A stretch of 64,000 bases of DNA from Nonomuraea turcica. GTDB taxonomy: Bacteria; Actinomycetota; Actinomycetes; Streptosporangiales; Streptosporangiaceae. The notes under the pieces were generated by a model. That model saw nothing but the letters and a program-made list of their open reading frames with translations. It was not told where the DNA came from and searched no databases. Below, piece by piece: positions 1-8,439 of this stretch. The stretch covers positions 62,001 through 126,000 of the forward strand of contig NZ_JAUZQF010000011.1 in NCBI RefSeq assembly GCF_030718205.1, in the 5' to 3' direction. Numbering within the stretch: the stretch's first letter is position 1; each line of letters opens with the position of its first letter. The translations under genes and the position numbers were made by a program.

Positions 1-118
1 CACGAACGTTGAAGAGCACGTGATGGTCTCGACGTCACCCGCTCATCGACCACAATCCGCTATCCCGACTCGGCACGATGTCGGCCAGGGCTCCCAATGA
101 GTAGCCTCGCACTTGGCG

Positions 119-850
119 TCATCGCAGTGCCGCTGCGAAGTCAGGGCGGTTGGCGTTGGTGTAGGCGTGTTCGCGTTTGGACCATACGATGATCTCTTCG
201 GGGCTGGCCGGACCATGGCCGGAGTCGGTTAGGCGCTCTGCCCACCACCGGATGTTGCGGGACTGGCGGTCGAGGATCGCGTCAACAACGGCAGCGCGGC
301 GCGCGCCAGTGAGTCCGTAAGCATCGACGAGGACCCGCACCTGGGCGGCTTGCGCAGCAGCCGGCGGCGCGGTGCTCTTGGAAGAGATGCACCACGTCCA
401 GGCCATGTATCCGATGTCCTCGAGCGGATCACCAGGGGCGGCGGTGTCGAAGTCGATGAAGGCGACCGGTAGCCCGGCGCGGAACACCGTGTTGTTCGGT
501 CCGGGGTCGTGATGGCAGACGACCGGATGCTTTCCGTTGAGGCCGCTACTGCGAGTGGCGTCGTGCAACGAGCGAAGAAGCACGCCGGCTGAAGCGACCT
601 GGGTGTCGCTCCAGCGCCGGAACTTGGCTGGCACCCAACCGGGCAGGTAGCTGAGAATGTCACGGTTGGCTGCGTCCCGTCCGAGATAGCGCGGCGCTCC
701 CGGGAATCGGCATTGCTGAAGGTGCGTCAGCAGTTGAGCGACGAAGGCGGAGGAGTCGGTGGCGGGGCGTCGAACGGTATCAGCGACGCGGACGACACCC
801 GAGGTGATGCGCCCTCCGGTCAGGGGAATTTCAGCCGGGACCTGTCGCAT
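119..850 (-). CDS. Aminoglycoside phosphotransferase (APH) family protein
   Basis: 243 aa. The kinase core is visible: the catalytic loop VVCHHDPGPNNTVF (Brenner-type HxDxxxxN) is followed by VAFIDFDTAAPGDPLEDIGY, which holds the metal-binding Asp and the usual APH/ChoK tail. The family transfers phosphate from ATP to antibiotics, choline or other small alcohols in the cytoplasm; the substrate here is unknown. The N-lobe is short for a full APH enzyme. I chose the ATG at 850 because AGGAGGAC lies 8 bases upstream; a longer frame reaches 925 but has no ribosome site. It is divergent from the Nudix gene at 988. Alternative roles are homoserine kinase-like or choline kinase-like. Confidence 0.85.
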   Translation of the reverse strand: MRQVPAEIPLTGGRITSGVVRVADTVRRPATDSSAFVAQLLTHLQQCRFPGAPRYLGRDAANRDILSYLPGWVPAKFRRWSDTQVASAGVLLRSLHDATRSSGLNGKHPVVCHHDPGPNNTVFRAGLPVAFIDFDTAAPGDPLEDIGYMAWTWCISSKSTAPPAAAQAAQVRVLVDAYGLTGARRAAVVDAILDRQSRNIRWWAERLTDSGHGPASPEEIIVWSKREHAYTNANRPDFAAALR

Positions 851-987
851 GGCGAGAGTCCTCCTATTCGGCGAGCCGCCGCCCGCTCGCGGCTGGCGCA
901 GAGGGCGAGTTCCGCGGACGGCCATGGCACGTACCTGGTTGGATCGACGCGTGGTCCATCGGCTGGCTCTAAAGAAGGAACTCGCCC

Positions 988-1590
988 GTGGCGGTTGCGA
1001 TGCGGGAAGTGCAGGAAACGCTCCTGGCCTATCTTGCTGCCTATCCTGACGAGCTGCACGGCCTTGAGGCCGCTGTCCGCGCGATCCTCGATCGCGCGGA
1101 CATCACCCCCCGTTCCCACCTGCAAGGTCATGTCACGTGCAGTGTGGCGGCCATCAACCCCAGCGGGCTGATTCTGGAGGTGCATCACCGGTTCCTCGGG
1201 CTGTGGTTGCCACCTGGAGGTCATCTGGACCCTCGCGACGATTCGTTGCTTGACGCTGGCCTGAGGGAACTGTACGAGGAGACTGGTATTCGCCACACCG
1301 ATACCTCTCCGGCCTCGGCCGGCCCGGTCGAGGTGGTGCTGGGGGACGTCCCCGCTCGGCCCAGCCGAGGCGAGCCTGCACACTGGCACCTGGACTTCGC
1401 CTTCGCCGTCCACGTCGACGCTGCCCCGATGCTGCGGCCAGACGCCAGCGAGATCCATGACATCCGGTGGACGCCTGGGCGTGCGACGACGGCTGGGGTA
1501 CGGCTGTCCAGCAGACTCGCGGCCCTACTCGGCCACTCGGATCCGGGCTGCGTGACAGTAGTCGGCGGTGCTGGGGCCGGTGGCGCGTAG
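988..1590 (+). CDS. Nudix hydrolase
   Basis: 200 aa. The Nudix box runs GGHLDPRDDSLLDAGLRELY then EETGI, with the REL-EE metal-binding core intact. The loop before it is one residue longer than the textbook motif and has Asp instead of Glu at the first acidic position, as in many actinobacterial NUDIX proteins. Such enzymes hydrolyse nucleoside diphosphates linked to another group; the substrate cannot be told. GTG at 988 is preferred, with AAGAAGGAA about 8 bases upstream, over the ATG at 1000. The divergent neighbour is an APH-like kinase. Confidence 0.88.
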   Translation: MAVAMREVQETLLAYLAAYPDELHGLEAAVRAILDRADITPRSHLQGHVTCSVAAINPSGLILEVHHRFLGLWLPPGGHLDPRDDSLLDAGLRELYEETGIRHTDTSPASAGPVEVVLGDVPARPSRGEPAHWHLDFAFAVHVDAAPMLRPDASEIHDIRWTPGRATTAGVRLSSRLAALLGHSDPGCVTVVGGAGAGGA

Positions 1591-1818
1591 GACCGGCGTC
1601 GGCCACGAGCTGTACGAGTTCACCGACGGCTCGGTTGAGCCCCGCTCCTTCGCCCACGGGCAGGTCCTCCTCGGTAAGGGCTCCGTAGATGTCGATGCGG
1701 ACGTCTTTCATGTTCGGCTCCTGGCTGGGAGCTTTCGCCAGGTATGAAGCCGCTCCCGCTGTTTGACGGGCCTTCTCATCAAGTCGGGCCTGTCAGGGTA
1801 GGCCGCTATCGTGCAGCC

Positions 1819-2379
1819 GTGACCGGCCCTACCCAGCTCCCCTTGCTCTTCCTCGATGTCGACGGACCGCTCATTCCCTTCGGCGCGGCACCGGAGCAGT
1901 ATCCGAACGGGCACCCGACTTATCAAACGCCTCGCGACCCACGAGGGGCACGCTCGAATCCACTTCTGGCCAGGATCAATCCCGCGCACGGACCCCGACT
2001 AACGGCACTACCGTGCGATCTGGTCTGGGCAACGACATGGATGGACGATGCGAACGAGTGCATCGCACCGCGGCTCGGCCTGCCGCGGTTGCCTGTGGTC
2101 ATCTGGCCGCAGCCATCCGACGTCGACGAACAGGACGAGCGAGACGGGATTCACTGGAAGACCCGCCCTCTCGTCGACTGGGCATCAGGACGCTCGTTCG
2201 CCTGGGTCGACGATGAGATCACTGACATCGATCGAGCCTGGGTATCCGCGCACCACCGAGGACATGCCCTGCTCCATCGTGTCGATCCCAGTCGGGGCCT
2301 CGGCGACGCCGACTACGCCGCCCTGAATGAGTGGTTGCACACGATGCGCGGAACGCCGTCGTCGCATGATGCGGCCTGA
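1819..2379 (+). CDS. HAD-like domain protein
   Basis: About 186 aa. The N-terminus LPLLFLDVDGPLIPFG carries the DxDG signature of HAD phosphatases. WATTWMDDANE (Thr motif II position) and SFAWVDDEITDID (acidic motif IV) follow in the right order, so it is likely a short HAD hydrolase without a large cap domain. The GTG at 1819 sits just before the domain. A longer frame from 1744 would add 25 residues unlike the family. No strong ribosome site is seen, so the message may be leaderless. Substrate unknown; RNA-repair-type HADs have a similar size. Confidence 0.7.
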   Translation: MTGPTQLPLLFLDVDGPLIPFGAAPEQYPNGHPTYQTPRDPRGARSNPLLARINPAHGPRLTALPCDLVWATTWMDDANECIAPRLGLPRLPVVIWPQPSDVDEQDERDGIHWKTRPLVDWASGRSFAWVDDEITDIDRAWVSAHHRGHALLHRVDPSRGLGDADYAALNEWLHTMRGTPSSHDAA

Positions 2380-2439
2380 ACTTCCCAAGCGGCAAGGCGC
2401 CTTGCACGCTGCACCGCCTATGCTCCGCCCCTGCGTACT

Positions 2440-2845
2440 GTGTTCGTGTTCCCCGCAGGTGAGCGAGCTGAGACCGTCACCTCACTCGATCGGCACCTGC
2501 CCCAGCAGCGCGATCCGTGGACTCTGGCCGACAACTTCTACATCAACATCGACGACGAGCAGACAGGCTGCCTCTTCTCCGACTGGGATCCCGACGACGT
2601 GGCAGTCCTCGAGGCGACCATGGACACCGCCCAACCTGGGCAGTGCAGATGACACCTCCGGGCGGATCGACGGCACGGCGGAGGGCCACCAACTGGTCTC
2701 GATGCTGCTTGAGCACGGAGGCGTGGCCACTGACGACTACTCCGCCCACCCTTGGACTCCGCAGGCAATCGAGTCCGGGGTCGTGATCGACGGTCTGCGT
2801 TTCTTCGACTTTCGTGCCTACCACGAGCTCCACCGCGAGCACTGA
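2440..2845 (+). pseudogene. Frameshifted hypothetical protein gene
   Basis: Three reading frames read in succession give one coherent small protein. Frame 1 (from GTG 2440) reads FVFPAGERAETVTSLDRHLP through NFYINIDDEQTGCLFSDWDP. A brief stretch PTWAVQ is in another frame near 2630. The third frame gives SGRIDGTAEGHQLVSMLLEH and ends FFDFRAYHELHREH at 2845. No single frame covers the whole, so at least two indels near 2625 and 2650 break it. I recognise the layout of a small actinobacterial protein of unknown function, with no catalytic motif. Sequencing error is an alternative. Confidence 0.55.
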
Positions 2846-3059
2846 CGCACCCGACTCGATCACCACTCAAGTGCGCGCTCAGAGAACCTGCAGCACGCCT
2901 TTCTCAAGACTGCCACCGCCAGCCCACGCGGCTTCGCCTACTTTCGGATCAAGGCCCACTGGCCTCATGGGTGCATCACCGATTGAAGGTCCATCGCGAT
3001 GAAAGCAAGTATACGGACGGCAAAGTTTACACCGGAAGTTCAAAGATACCGTTAAGGCT

Positions 3060-4226
3060 ATGGACATCAAGGACACAGCCCGTCCGCTCGACGGCGCGGG
3101 CGTCTCAGCGTTCCTCCGGTCGCTGCCCGCCCAGCCCCTGCTGCTCGGCCTGGGCGAGGCCAGACACTTCGTGGGGGAACTGGGCGAGCTGCGCAACGAG
3201 ATCTTCCGGCATCTGGTCGAGCACGAGGGCTACCGGTCGTTCGCCATCGAGAGCGACTGTCTCATGGGCCTCGTGGTGGACGACTACGTCACGACGGGCG
3301 CGGGCACGCTCGATGACGTCATGGAACGCGGCTTCAGCCACGGCTTCGGCGCGTCACCGGCGAACCGCGAGCTCGTACGCTGGATGCGGGCGTACAACGA
3401 GGAGCATGACGAAAAGCTCCGGTTCTTCGGGTTCGACGGCCCTCTGGAGTATTGGGCGGCGAGCCCGCGCCAGGCGCTGACCGCCCTCTACGACCTCCTC
3501 GACGGCCCGCTCCCCTGGACCAGGGAAACCCTCGACACGCTGCTGGGCCCGGACGACCGGTGGTCGAACGAGGCCACGGCCATGGATCCGTCCCAGTCGA
3601 TCGGCCAGTCGGCCGAGGCCCAGCGGCTGCGACTGATCGCCGACGACCTGGTGGCGCTGCTCGACACGCAGGCACCGCGGCTGAGCGCGGAGGACAGGGA
3701 ACGGGCGGCACTGTACGGGCGCACCGCCACCGGCCTGCTCCGCTACCACTACTGGATGGCCGACGCGTCCCCGGGACGGTGGACGCGGCTGTCGGCCCTG
3801 CGGGACGCGATGATGGCCGCCAACCTGTGTGCCGTCGCCGAGCACGGCCCGGCCCTGGTCTTCTCCAGCAACCTCCACCTGCAGCGGAACAAGAGCTTGA
3901 TGCCGTTCGGCGACCAGCTGCTGGAGTGGTGGAGCGCGGGAGCGATCATCGCGGCGCACCTGGGCGACCGGTACGCCTTCCTGGCCTCAGCCCTCGGCAC
4001 GGTCGGCGACAACACCCCGCCCCCGGACACCGTCGAGGGCATCCTGTCCACGCTCCCGTGGGACCGCTCTCTCATCGACGCCCGCCGCCTGGCCGGGGCC
4101 ATCACGAAGCCCGCCCCGCGCATCTCCCACGATTTCGCCTATTTCCCGCTGGACCCGGCCCAGCTCGACATGATCGACGGCATCGTCTTCCTCAAGCAGG
4201 CTGTCGAGCTGAAAAAGCTGGGTTGA
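3060..4226 (+). CDS. Erythromycin esterase family protein
   Basis: 388 aa, typical length for the Ere family. LLLGLGEARHFVGE near residue 28 matches the GEATH catalytic region (His about residue 36), FAIESDC matches the next conserved acidic motif, and the GFGASPANRELVRWMR and ALVFSSNLHLQ segments are also family-like. Ere enzymes hydrolyse macrolide lactones. Many actinomycete paralogues have no proven resistance role, so function is inferred from family only. The upstream 60 bases are AT-richer than the surroundings and probably hold the promoter. The ribosome site before ATG 3060 (TTAAGG) is weak. Confidence 0.85.
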   Translation: MDIKDTARPLDGAGVSAFLRSLPAQPLLLGLGEARHFVGELGELRNEIFRHLVEHEGYRSFAIESDCLMGLVVDDYVTTGAGTLDDVMERGFSHGFGASPANRELVRWMRAYNEEHDEKLRFFGFDGPLEYWAASPRQALTALYDLLDGPLPWTRETLDTLLGPDDRWSNEATAMDPSQSIGQSAEAQRLRLIADDLVALLDTQAPRLSAEDRERAALYGRTATGLLRYHYWMADASPGRWTRLSALRDAMMAANLCAVAEHGPALVFSSNLHLQRNKSLMPFGDQLLEWWSAGAIIAAHLGDRYAFLASALGTVGDNTPPPDTVEGILSTLPWDRSLIDARRLAGAITKPAPRISHDFAYFPLDPAQLDMIDGIVFLKQAVELKKLG

Positions 4227-4241
4227 CAGCACATGGCTGTC
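4225..4241 (+). terminator. Small hairpin after the esterase gene
   Basis: GACAGC-ACATG-GCTGTC forms a perfect 6-bp stem with a 5-base loop directly after the stop codon of the esterase gene. There is no U-tract, as is usual in high-GC actinobacteria. It lies between convergent genes. Confidence 0.4.
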
Positions 4242-4330
4242 GGTCTGGCCTGACGTCGGTTGTTACCTCCCGGTCGGCGTCATGGCTGGTGCACCACCGC
4301 CGCCCGGGAGCAGCATGCGCCAGTGTCGCG

Positions 4331-5236
4331 CTACTTCGCGATCGCCTCGCGGACGGACGGGACGACTTCCTGGGCCCAGCGGGCCAGGAGGGTCAGGTCA
4401 GGGGCGCCGTGGCCGGCGGAGAAGAGGGTGAAGCCCGAGGCGCCGTGCTCCAGCACGGCGCCGGTCAGCTCCTCGACCCACTGGTCGACCGAGCCGCCGA
4501 GCCAGCGGCCGTCGCGGTCGCGGGTGGCGGGCAGCGGCCGGTCGGTGATGCGTCCGGGGAAGTTGAAGATCGTACGGATCTCGCTCGGGTCGCGGCCGAC
4601 CGACGCCGCCGCCTCGTCGATGATCGGCCGCGAGGTACGGTAGCGCTCGCTGAGCCAGTCGGCCGCGTGGCCGGGGATCCAGCCGTCAGCCACCCGGCCG
4701 GTGGCGGCCAGGGATTTCGGGCCGACCGATCCGGTCCACACGGGAGGCGCGGCGACGGGAGCGGGCTCGATCTGGTGGACCTGGTAGTGGTTGCCCTGGT
4801 AGGTGACCGGAGGGCCGCCGCCCGACAGCAGCTTGACCAGGACGATCGCCTCCTCGAAGGCGTCCACGGCGTCGCCGGGCGTCAGCCGGGGCACTCCCAT
4901 GTCGGCGATGCGATCCCACAACCCGCCCGCACCCATGCCGAGCACGATCCGGCCGTCCGACAGCGCCGACAGCGACGTCACCGTTCGTGCCAGCATGGGC
5001 GCGGGCCGGGTCGGCAGGTTGGTGACGTTGGCGAACCCGGCGATGTGCTGCGTACGCCCCAGGATGAAGCCGAGTGCGGCGTAGGCGTCCAGGCGCTCAC
5101 CGATGTAGGGGTGGTCCGACAAGGTGAAGATGTCCAGCCCGTCCCGGTCGGCCTGCTGGGTCATGCGCAACAGCTCGGGTATGTCATCAATGGCGGAATG
5201 CGCGCCAAAACCGAAGACGACGTTATGTGCGGACAA
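4331..5236 (-). CDS. LLM-class F420-dependent oxidoreductase
   Basis: 301 aa with the luciferase-like TIM-barrel pattern: LDIFTLSDHPY near residue 35, a central DGRIVLGMGAGG, then PVWTGSVGPKSLAATGRVADGWIP, which is typical of F420-binding members. These enzymes use F420H2 or FMNH2 to reduce or oxidise small molecules. The start is TTG at 5236, with GGAAAGG 7-8 bases upstream; no ATG or GTG fits. It is the last gene of the MarR-controlled group downstream of the FAD oxidoreductase, separated from it only by an aldo/keto reductase fragment. Confidence 0.88.
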   Translation of the reverse strand: MSAHNVVFGFGAHSAIDDIPELLRMTQQADRDGLDIFTLSDHPYIGERLDAYAALGFILGRTQHIAGFANVTNLPTRPAPMLARTVTSLSALSDGRIVLGMGAGGLWDRIADMGVPRLTPGDAVDAFEEAIVLVKLLSGGGPPVTYQGNHYQVHQIEPAPVAAPPVWTGSVGPKSLAATGRVADGWIPGHAADWLSERYRTSRPIIDEAAASVGRDPSEIRTIFNFPGRITDRPLPATRDRDGRWLGGSVDQWVEELTGAVLEHGASGFTLFSAGHGAPDLTLLARWAQEVVPSVREAIAK

Positions 5237-5411
5237 TGTTCTGCCTTTCCGTGCAAATGGAGATGTTCACCAGGCGTACGCTTCCGTGCTCGTGCGCACG
5301 GTCCATGATTGCGTGGCTGCCCTGTTCGGAAGTTGCCGTCCCGACGTTCATCGTGCCCAGGACGAGCCGGCACGCGGCTGGGCCGCTGCGGCCCAGCCGC
5401 GTGTAGTCCAT
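5223..5411 (-). pseudogene. Aldo/keto reductase, N-terminal fragment
   Basis: The frame opens MDYTRLGRSGPAACRLVLGT then MNVGTATSEQGSHAIMDRAHEHG, which is the N-terminus of an aldo/keto reductase (first strand, GTMN loop and first helix). After the codon for HG at about 5280 the family sequence stops, and the frame runs on to a stop at 5223 with unrelated residues, so some 270 residues are missing. The ATG lies one base beyond the stop of the FAD oxidoreductase, so it was translationally coupled in an operon. The downstream LLM gene starts within its tail. Confidence 0.7.
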
Positions 5412-5412
5412 G

Positions 5413-6516
5413 TCAGGCGCCGCCGAACTGCTCGGTAAAGCGGCCGGTGAACAGGTCCGCCCCCTTGTACGCCGAGACGGTCTCGGCCGGGACGACGGCG
5501 GGTCCGTCGGGGGTCGGCAACTGGCCGACACCCCCACGCGGGCCGAGCGGCAGCAGGATCATCGGGTGGGGCAGCGGCTGGTAGGTGGCCCCCGGCTGCT
5601 CGCCGCGCAGCTGGGAGATGATGTTCTGGGCCACGACCTCGGCGTGCTGTATCGCGTACCCGGCCATCTTGGTCTCGGCGACGTCAGTGATGTCGCCGAT
5701 GGCGTAGACGTGCTCATGAACGGCGTCGTGCCCGTGGACGTTGAGGGTTTCGGTGACGGGAACCTGCCCCTGCGGCGTACGAGTCGTCAGCCGGCCGTCG
5801 GCGAGGTAGTCGCTGTTGACGTGCACGCCGTGCGCGCGGAACCAGATGTCGGCGGTGATCTCCTCCCCGCCGGTCGTGGTGACGGTGAAGGTCGCCGCCT
5901 GGCCGGGCCCGGTCGCCGGAGGCGCGGTCAGGCCGGTGCCCAGCCGCAGGTGGATGTCCTGCTCGTCGAGCTGGCGGCGCAGCTCCTCGCGCATCTCCGC
6001 GGGGAAGGCGGCCAGCAGCTGCTCGGCGGGGTCGATGATGGTCACGTGCTTGTGCGGCCAGACTTCCTTGATCTCGCCGGCCAGTTCCAGGCCGACCGGC
6101 CCGGCGCCGAGGATCAGCACCCGCTCGGCGCCGGCCAGCTCCTTGTGGGTACGGAGCAGGTTGTCCAGGACCTCGTCTGTGGAGTCGGCGGCCGGCTTGG
6201 CGGGGTAGGCGTAGCTGGAGCCGGTGGCCAGGACCAGGTAGTCGGCCTCGACCCGCCGGCCCGAGGCCAGGGTGACGCCGCCGGGGTCCACCGAGACCGC
6301 GCGGTCGCGAACCACCGTGCCGCGCCTGAGCCACTGCTCGTAGGGGAAGAACATGTTGTGCGCCCAGTCGGGCTGGGTCAGCGCCCGCAGGGAGCCGGCC
6401 GAGTTGATGAACGCGTCACGGGGGTCGATGAGGACGACGTCGGCCTCGGCGTCCAGCGCCTTGGCGACCGCAGAACCACCGTAACCTCCGCCGATGACCA
6501 CGACTGTACGACTCAT
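5413..6516 (-). CDS. NAD(P)/FAD-dependent oxidoreductase (NDH-2/AIFM2-like)
   Basis: 367 aa with two Rossmann motifs: VVVIGGGYGGSAVAKAL at residues 5-21 (FAD) and RVLILGAGPVGLELAGE near 150 (NADH). A GDITD motif late in the chain contacts the flavin. Length and layout match type II NADH dehydrogenase or apoptosis-inducing-factor-like quinone reductases. ATG 6516 has TTGGAGCG upstream. Its promoter region carries two MarR-type palindromes (6548-6584) also found before the adjacent marR gene, so MarR repression is likely, possibly relieved by a quinone or phenolic ligand. Confidence 0.85.
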   Translation of the reverse strand: MSRTVVVIGGGYGGSAVAKALDAEADVVLIDPRDAFINSAGSLRALTQPDWAHNMFFPYEQWLRRGTVVRDRAVSVDPGGVTLASGRRVEADYLVLATGSSYAYPAKPAADSTDEVLDNLLRTHKELAGAERVLILGAGPVGLELAGEIKEVWPHKHVTIIDPAEQLLAAFPAEMREELRRQLDEQDIHLRLGTGLTAPPATGPGQAATFTVTTTGGEEITADIWFRAHGVHVNSDYLADGRLTTRTPQGQVPVTETLNVHGHDAVHEHVYAIGDITDVAETKMAGYAIQHAEVVAQNIISQLRGEQPGATYQPLPHPMILLPLGPRGGVGQLPTPDGPAVVPAETVSAYKGADLFTGRFTEQFGGA

Positions 6517-6547
6517 GATTTACGCTCCAACACAAAAAAGGGCTGCA

Positions 6548-6584
6548 GTTCGTGTCACGAACCATATTAGTTCGTAGTACGAAC
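6548..6584. promoter_or_regulatory. Two tandem MarR operators
   Basis: GTTCGTGTCACGAAC (6548-6562) and GTTCGTAGTACGAAC (6570-6584) are both perfect 7-bp inverted repeats with a 1-base centre, spaced 22 bp apart, two helical turns. They lie between the marR stop and the oxidoreductase start, in the promoter of the oxidoreductase. A third copy sits before marR itself. Confidence 0.75.
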
Positions 6585-6602
6585 CGCAACTCCTTCTTGG
6601 GT

Positions 6603-7067
6603 TCAGCGTATGGAATCCGGCTCCATGAAGACGGAGGGAACCTTGTTGTCCGTCACGACGCGGCCGAGCAGGGCGGCGAGCGTGTCGCGCTCCGCCGGCG
6701 CGAACCCCGAGGTCAGTTCATCGATGCGGCGGCAGGTCTCGGTGTAGAACGCGTCGGCGAGCTTGGCGCCCTGCTTGGTGAGCGCCACCCTCACCGCGCG
6801 GGAGTCTTGCGGATCGGGTTTGCGTTGGACCAGGCCGTTGCGCTCGCTGCGGTCCACCATGCCGGTCAGGCTCGACTTGGCCAGGCCGAGCATCGCACCC
6901 AGCTCGCTCATGCCATACGGCTGGGCCATCAAGACGCACAACAACTGGCCCTGCTGCTGGGTGAGGCCGTACTCGCGGGCGGAATCTGCGTACACGGCAT
7001 TCACCAGGAACGTTGACCGTACCAGCGCGGCCACCGTCCCCATCTGGCCGTCAACATGCTTGCTCAC
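6603..7067 (-). CDS. MarR family transcriptional regulator
   Basis: 154 aa winged-helix protein. The recognition region reads YGMSELGAMLGLAKSSLTGM VDRSERNGLVQRKPDPQDSRAVRVALT when joined, the classic MarR helix-turn-helix and wing with the DxR motif. It sits upstream of, and in the same direction as, the oxidoreductase it probably represses. Palindromes of identical sequence lie in front of both genes, so autoregulation is likely. Ligand unknown; redox-active phenolics are common for this family. Confidence 0.9.
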   Translation of the reverse strand: MSKHVDGQMGTVAALVRSTFLVNAVYADSAREYGLTQQQGQLLCVLMAQPYGMSELGAMLGLAKSSLTGMVDRSERNGLVQRKPDPQDSRAVRVALTKQGAKLADAFYTETCRRIDELTSGFAPAERDTLAALLGRVVTDNKVPSVFMEPDSIR

Positions 7068-7083
7068 TGCCCCAGGGTAACAA

Positions 7084-7098
7084 ATTCGTGGAACGAAC
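7084..7098. promoter_or_regulatory. Third MarR operator, upstream of marR
   Basis: ATTCGTGGAACGAAC matches the two sites at 6548-6584 in 11 or more of 15 positions and keeps the TTCGT...ACGAA dyad. It begins 17 bases upstream of the marR start, fitting autorepression. Confidence 0.65.
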
Positions 7099-7142
7099 TA
7101 CCGCTTCCGGACATGGCCCTACGGCGGTTCATCACGATGACG

Positions 7143-7694
7143 CTAGCCCTGTGTCTGCTCGGTCGACCAGTTGGTGGCAGCGATGACGTCGCGTGCGATG
7201 TCGGCAACGGAGCGGCCGTCGGTGGGGATCCGCACTACCCACGAGGGCGCGTTGGTGTCCAGGTGCCGGGCCATGCGGGCGCTGCGGGTCAGGTGCGCGT
7301 CCAGTTGGCTGCCGATCTCGCGGGCACCGAGGCGGTGTCGGGCGGTTGCGTCGTCAGCGGTCAGGAGTATCGAGGTGATGCGGGGCGTGCCGCCCATGGC
7401 GCGGGCGATGAGGTCGGACTCCAGGACGGAAACGGTGTTGGTGTAGATCAGTCTGCGGTATCCCAGTGCGGCGTAGTTGTGCCAGAGGGCGGCGAGGTTG
7501 GCCTCGGTCATGTGGGTGCGGTGCGGGTCGCCTGGTGGGGCAGGGAACGCCTGGTCCAGGTTGTCGCCCTCGATGAGGCAGTGGGCGACGTGAGCAGCCT
7601 GCAGTTGCGCGGAGATCTCCCATCCGACCGTGCTCTTGCCGACCCCGGCACGACCTCCGATGAGCAGCGCTTCGAACTGGGCGACGTCATACAA
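7143..7694 (-). CDS. P-loop small-molecule or nucleotide kinase-like protein
   Basis: 183 aa. A Walker A motif GGRAGVGKST sits at residues 13-22, followed by LIEGDNLDQAF and a basic lid-like segment (ATARHRLGAREIGSQLDAHL). This layout fits AAA_33-type or gluconate/shikimate-kinase-like small kinases in which a short lid closes on ATP. The substrate cannot be named. It is followed in the same direction by a GNAT acetyltransferase after about 160 bases; operon membership is uncertain. Confidence 0.75.
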   Translation of the reverse strand: MYDVAQFEALLIGGRAGVGKSTVGWEISAQLQAAHVAHCLIEGDNLDQAFPAPPGDPHRTHMTEANLAALWHNYAALGYRRLIYTNTVSVLESDLIARAMGGTPRITSILLTADDATARHRLGAREIGSQLDAHLTRSARMARHLDTNAPSWVVRIPTDGRSVADIARDVIAATNWSTEQTQG

Positions 7695-7854
7695 AGACGG
7701 TCTCCATGTGGTCAGAGGATCGATGGCGTCTCACGTGACGCGGGCGCGGCCACCACGTGCTGGTGGGGACAAACGAAGATCGAACGGTGGCAGCGTAGCG
7801 CCTGAGCAGCGGGGCGCGCGATGCTGGACGAGCTGATGGCCAGGATCGCCGACG

Positions 7855-8289
7855 CTACGGAGTCACGTAGTGGTGGAGCAGAGCGGGCTCACCGGCTGCG
7901 TTGACCCAGTCAGCGCGGCTGCTGCCAACCCTGCGCCAGCCGGACCGTTCGTAGAAGGCGATGGCCGCCGTGCCCTCAGAGGAAACCTCCAGCTTCAACG
8001 GCCCCCGCACAGCGGCGCGGACGGAGTCGAGCAGTTGAGCGGCCAGACCGCGTCCGCGTGCTGCCGGGGTCACGAACAGGCGGACGATCTCGGCGTCTCG
8101 GGTAAGACCCACGTGGCCAAGTACGGTGCCTCGCTCGACCGCTATCCAGGCCGATGCCAGGTCGGCCGGCGTCAGCCAACCCCAAGGATCGTCCGGCCAG
8201 TCCACGGGATAGCGGTCAGCGGCCTGGACCTGGGCGAGTGCTTCAACGCATGCTTTCCTGTCCTCGGGGCTTCTGAGGCGGATCTTCAT
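7855..8289 (-). CDS. GNAT family N-acetyltransferase
   Basis: 144 aa, full length for a single GNAT domain. The acetyl-CoA binding motif A reads IVRLFVTPAARGRGLAAQLL (RGRGLA pyrophosphate loop) and motif B contains AIAFYERSGWRRVG. The enzyme would transfer acetyl from CoA to an amine, with substrate unknown. ATG 8289 opens directly on the first strand (MKIRLRSPED). The next gene on the other strand encodes a VOC protein. Confidence 0.88.
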   Translation of the reverse strand: MKIRLRSPEDRKACVEALAQVQAADRYPVDWPDDPWGWLTPADLASAWIAVERGTVLGHVGLTRDAEIVRLFVTPAARGRGLAAQLLDSVRAAVRGPLKLEVSSEGTAAIAFYERSGWRRVGSSRADWVNAAGEPALLHHYVTP

Positions 8290-8386
8290 GCAGGCAAGCG
8301 TAAAGCCCTGCTCCGTGTCGAGAGATATGGTCCGCCGCCCGGCACTGATCCGCAGGGTGGAAGATCCTGGGTGAACTGGTGGCCGG

Positions 8387-8439
8387 ACCGATCAGGTTTC
8401 GAGAAGCGCTGGTCACCGAGCCGCAGCTAACGTGACGGC
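8387..8439 (+). promoter_or_regulatory. Promoter/operator copy 1 of an AraC-VOC system
   Basis: The 50 bases before the VOC start (GATCAGG-TTTCGAGAAGCGC-TGGTCACC ... GCTAACGTG) are closely matched by 9437-9494 upstream of a second, vestigial VOC start. Conservation outside coding sequence suggests the binding site of the adjacent AraC protein plus the core promoter. Confidence 0.5.

Noticed and set aside
3060..4226. Dedicated macrolide resistance island with the APH-like and Nudix genes
   Set aside because: The genes are separately transcribed, of common chromosomal families, and no mobile element or macrolide regulator is nearby.
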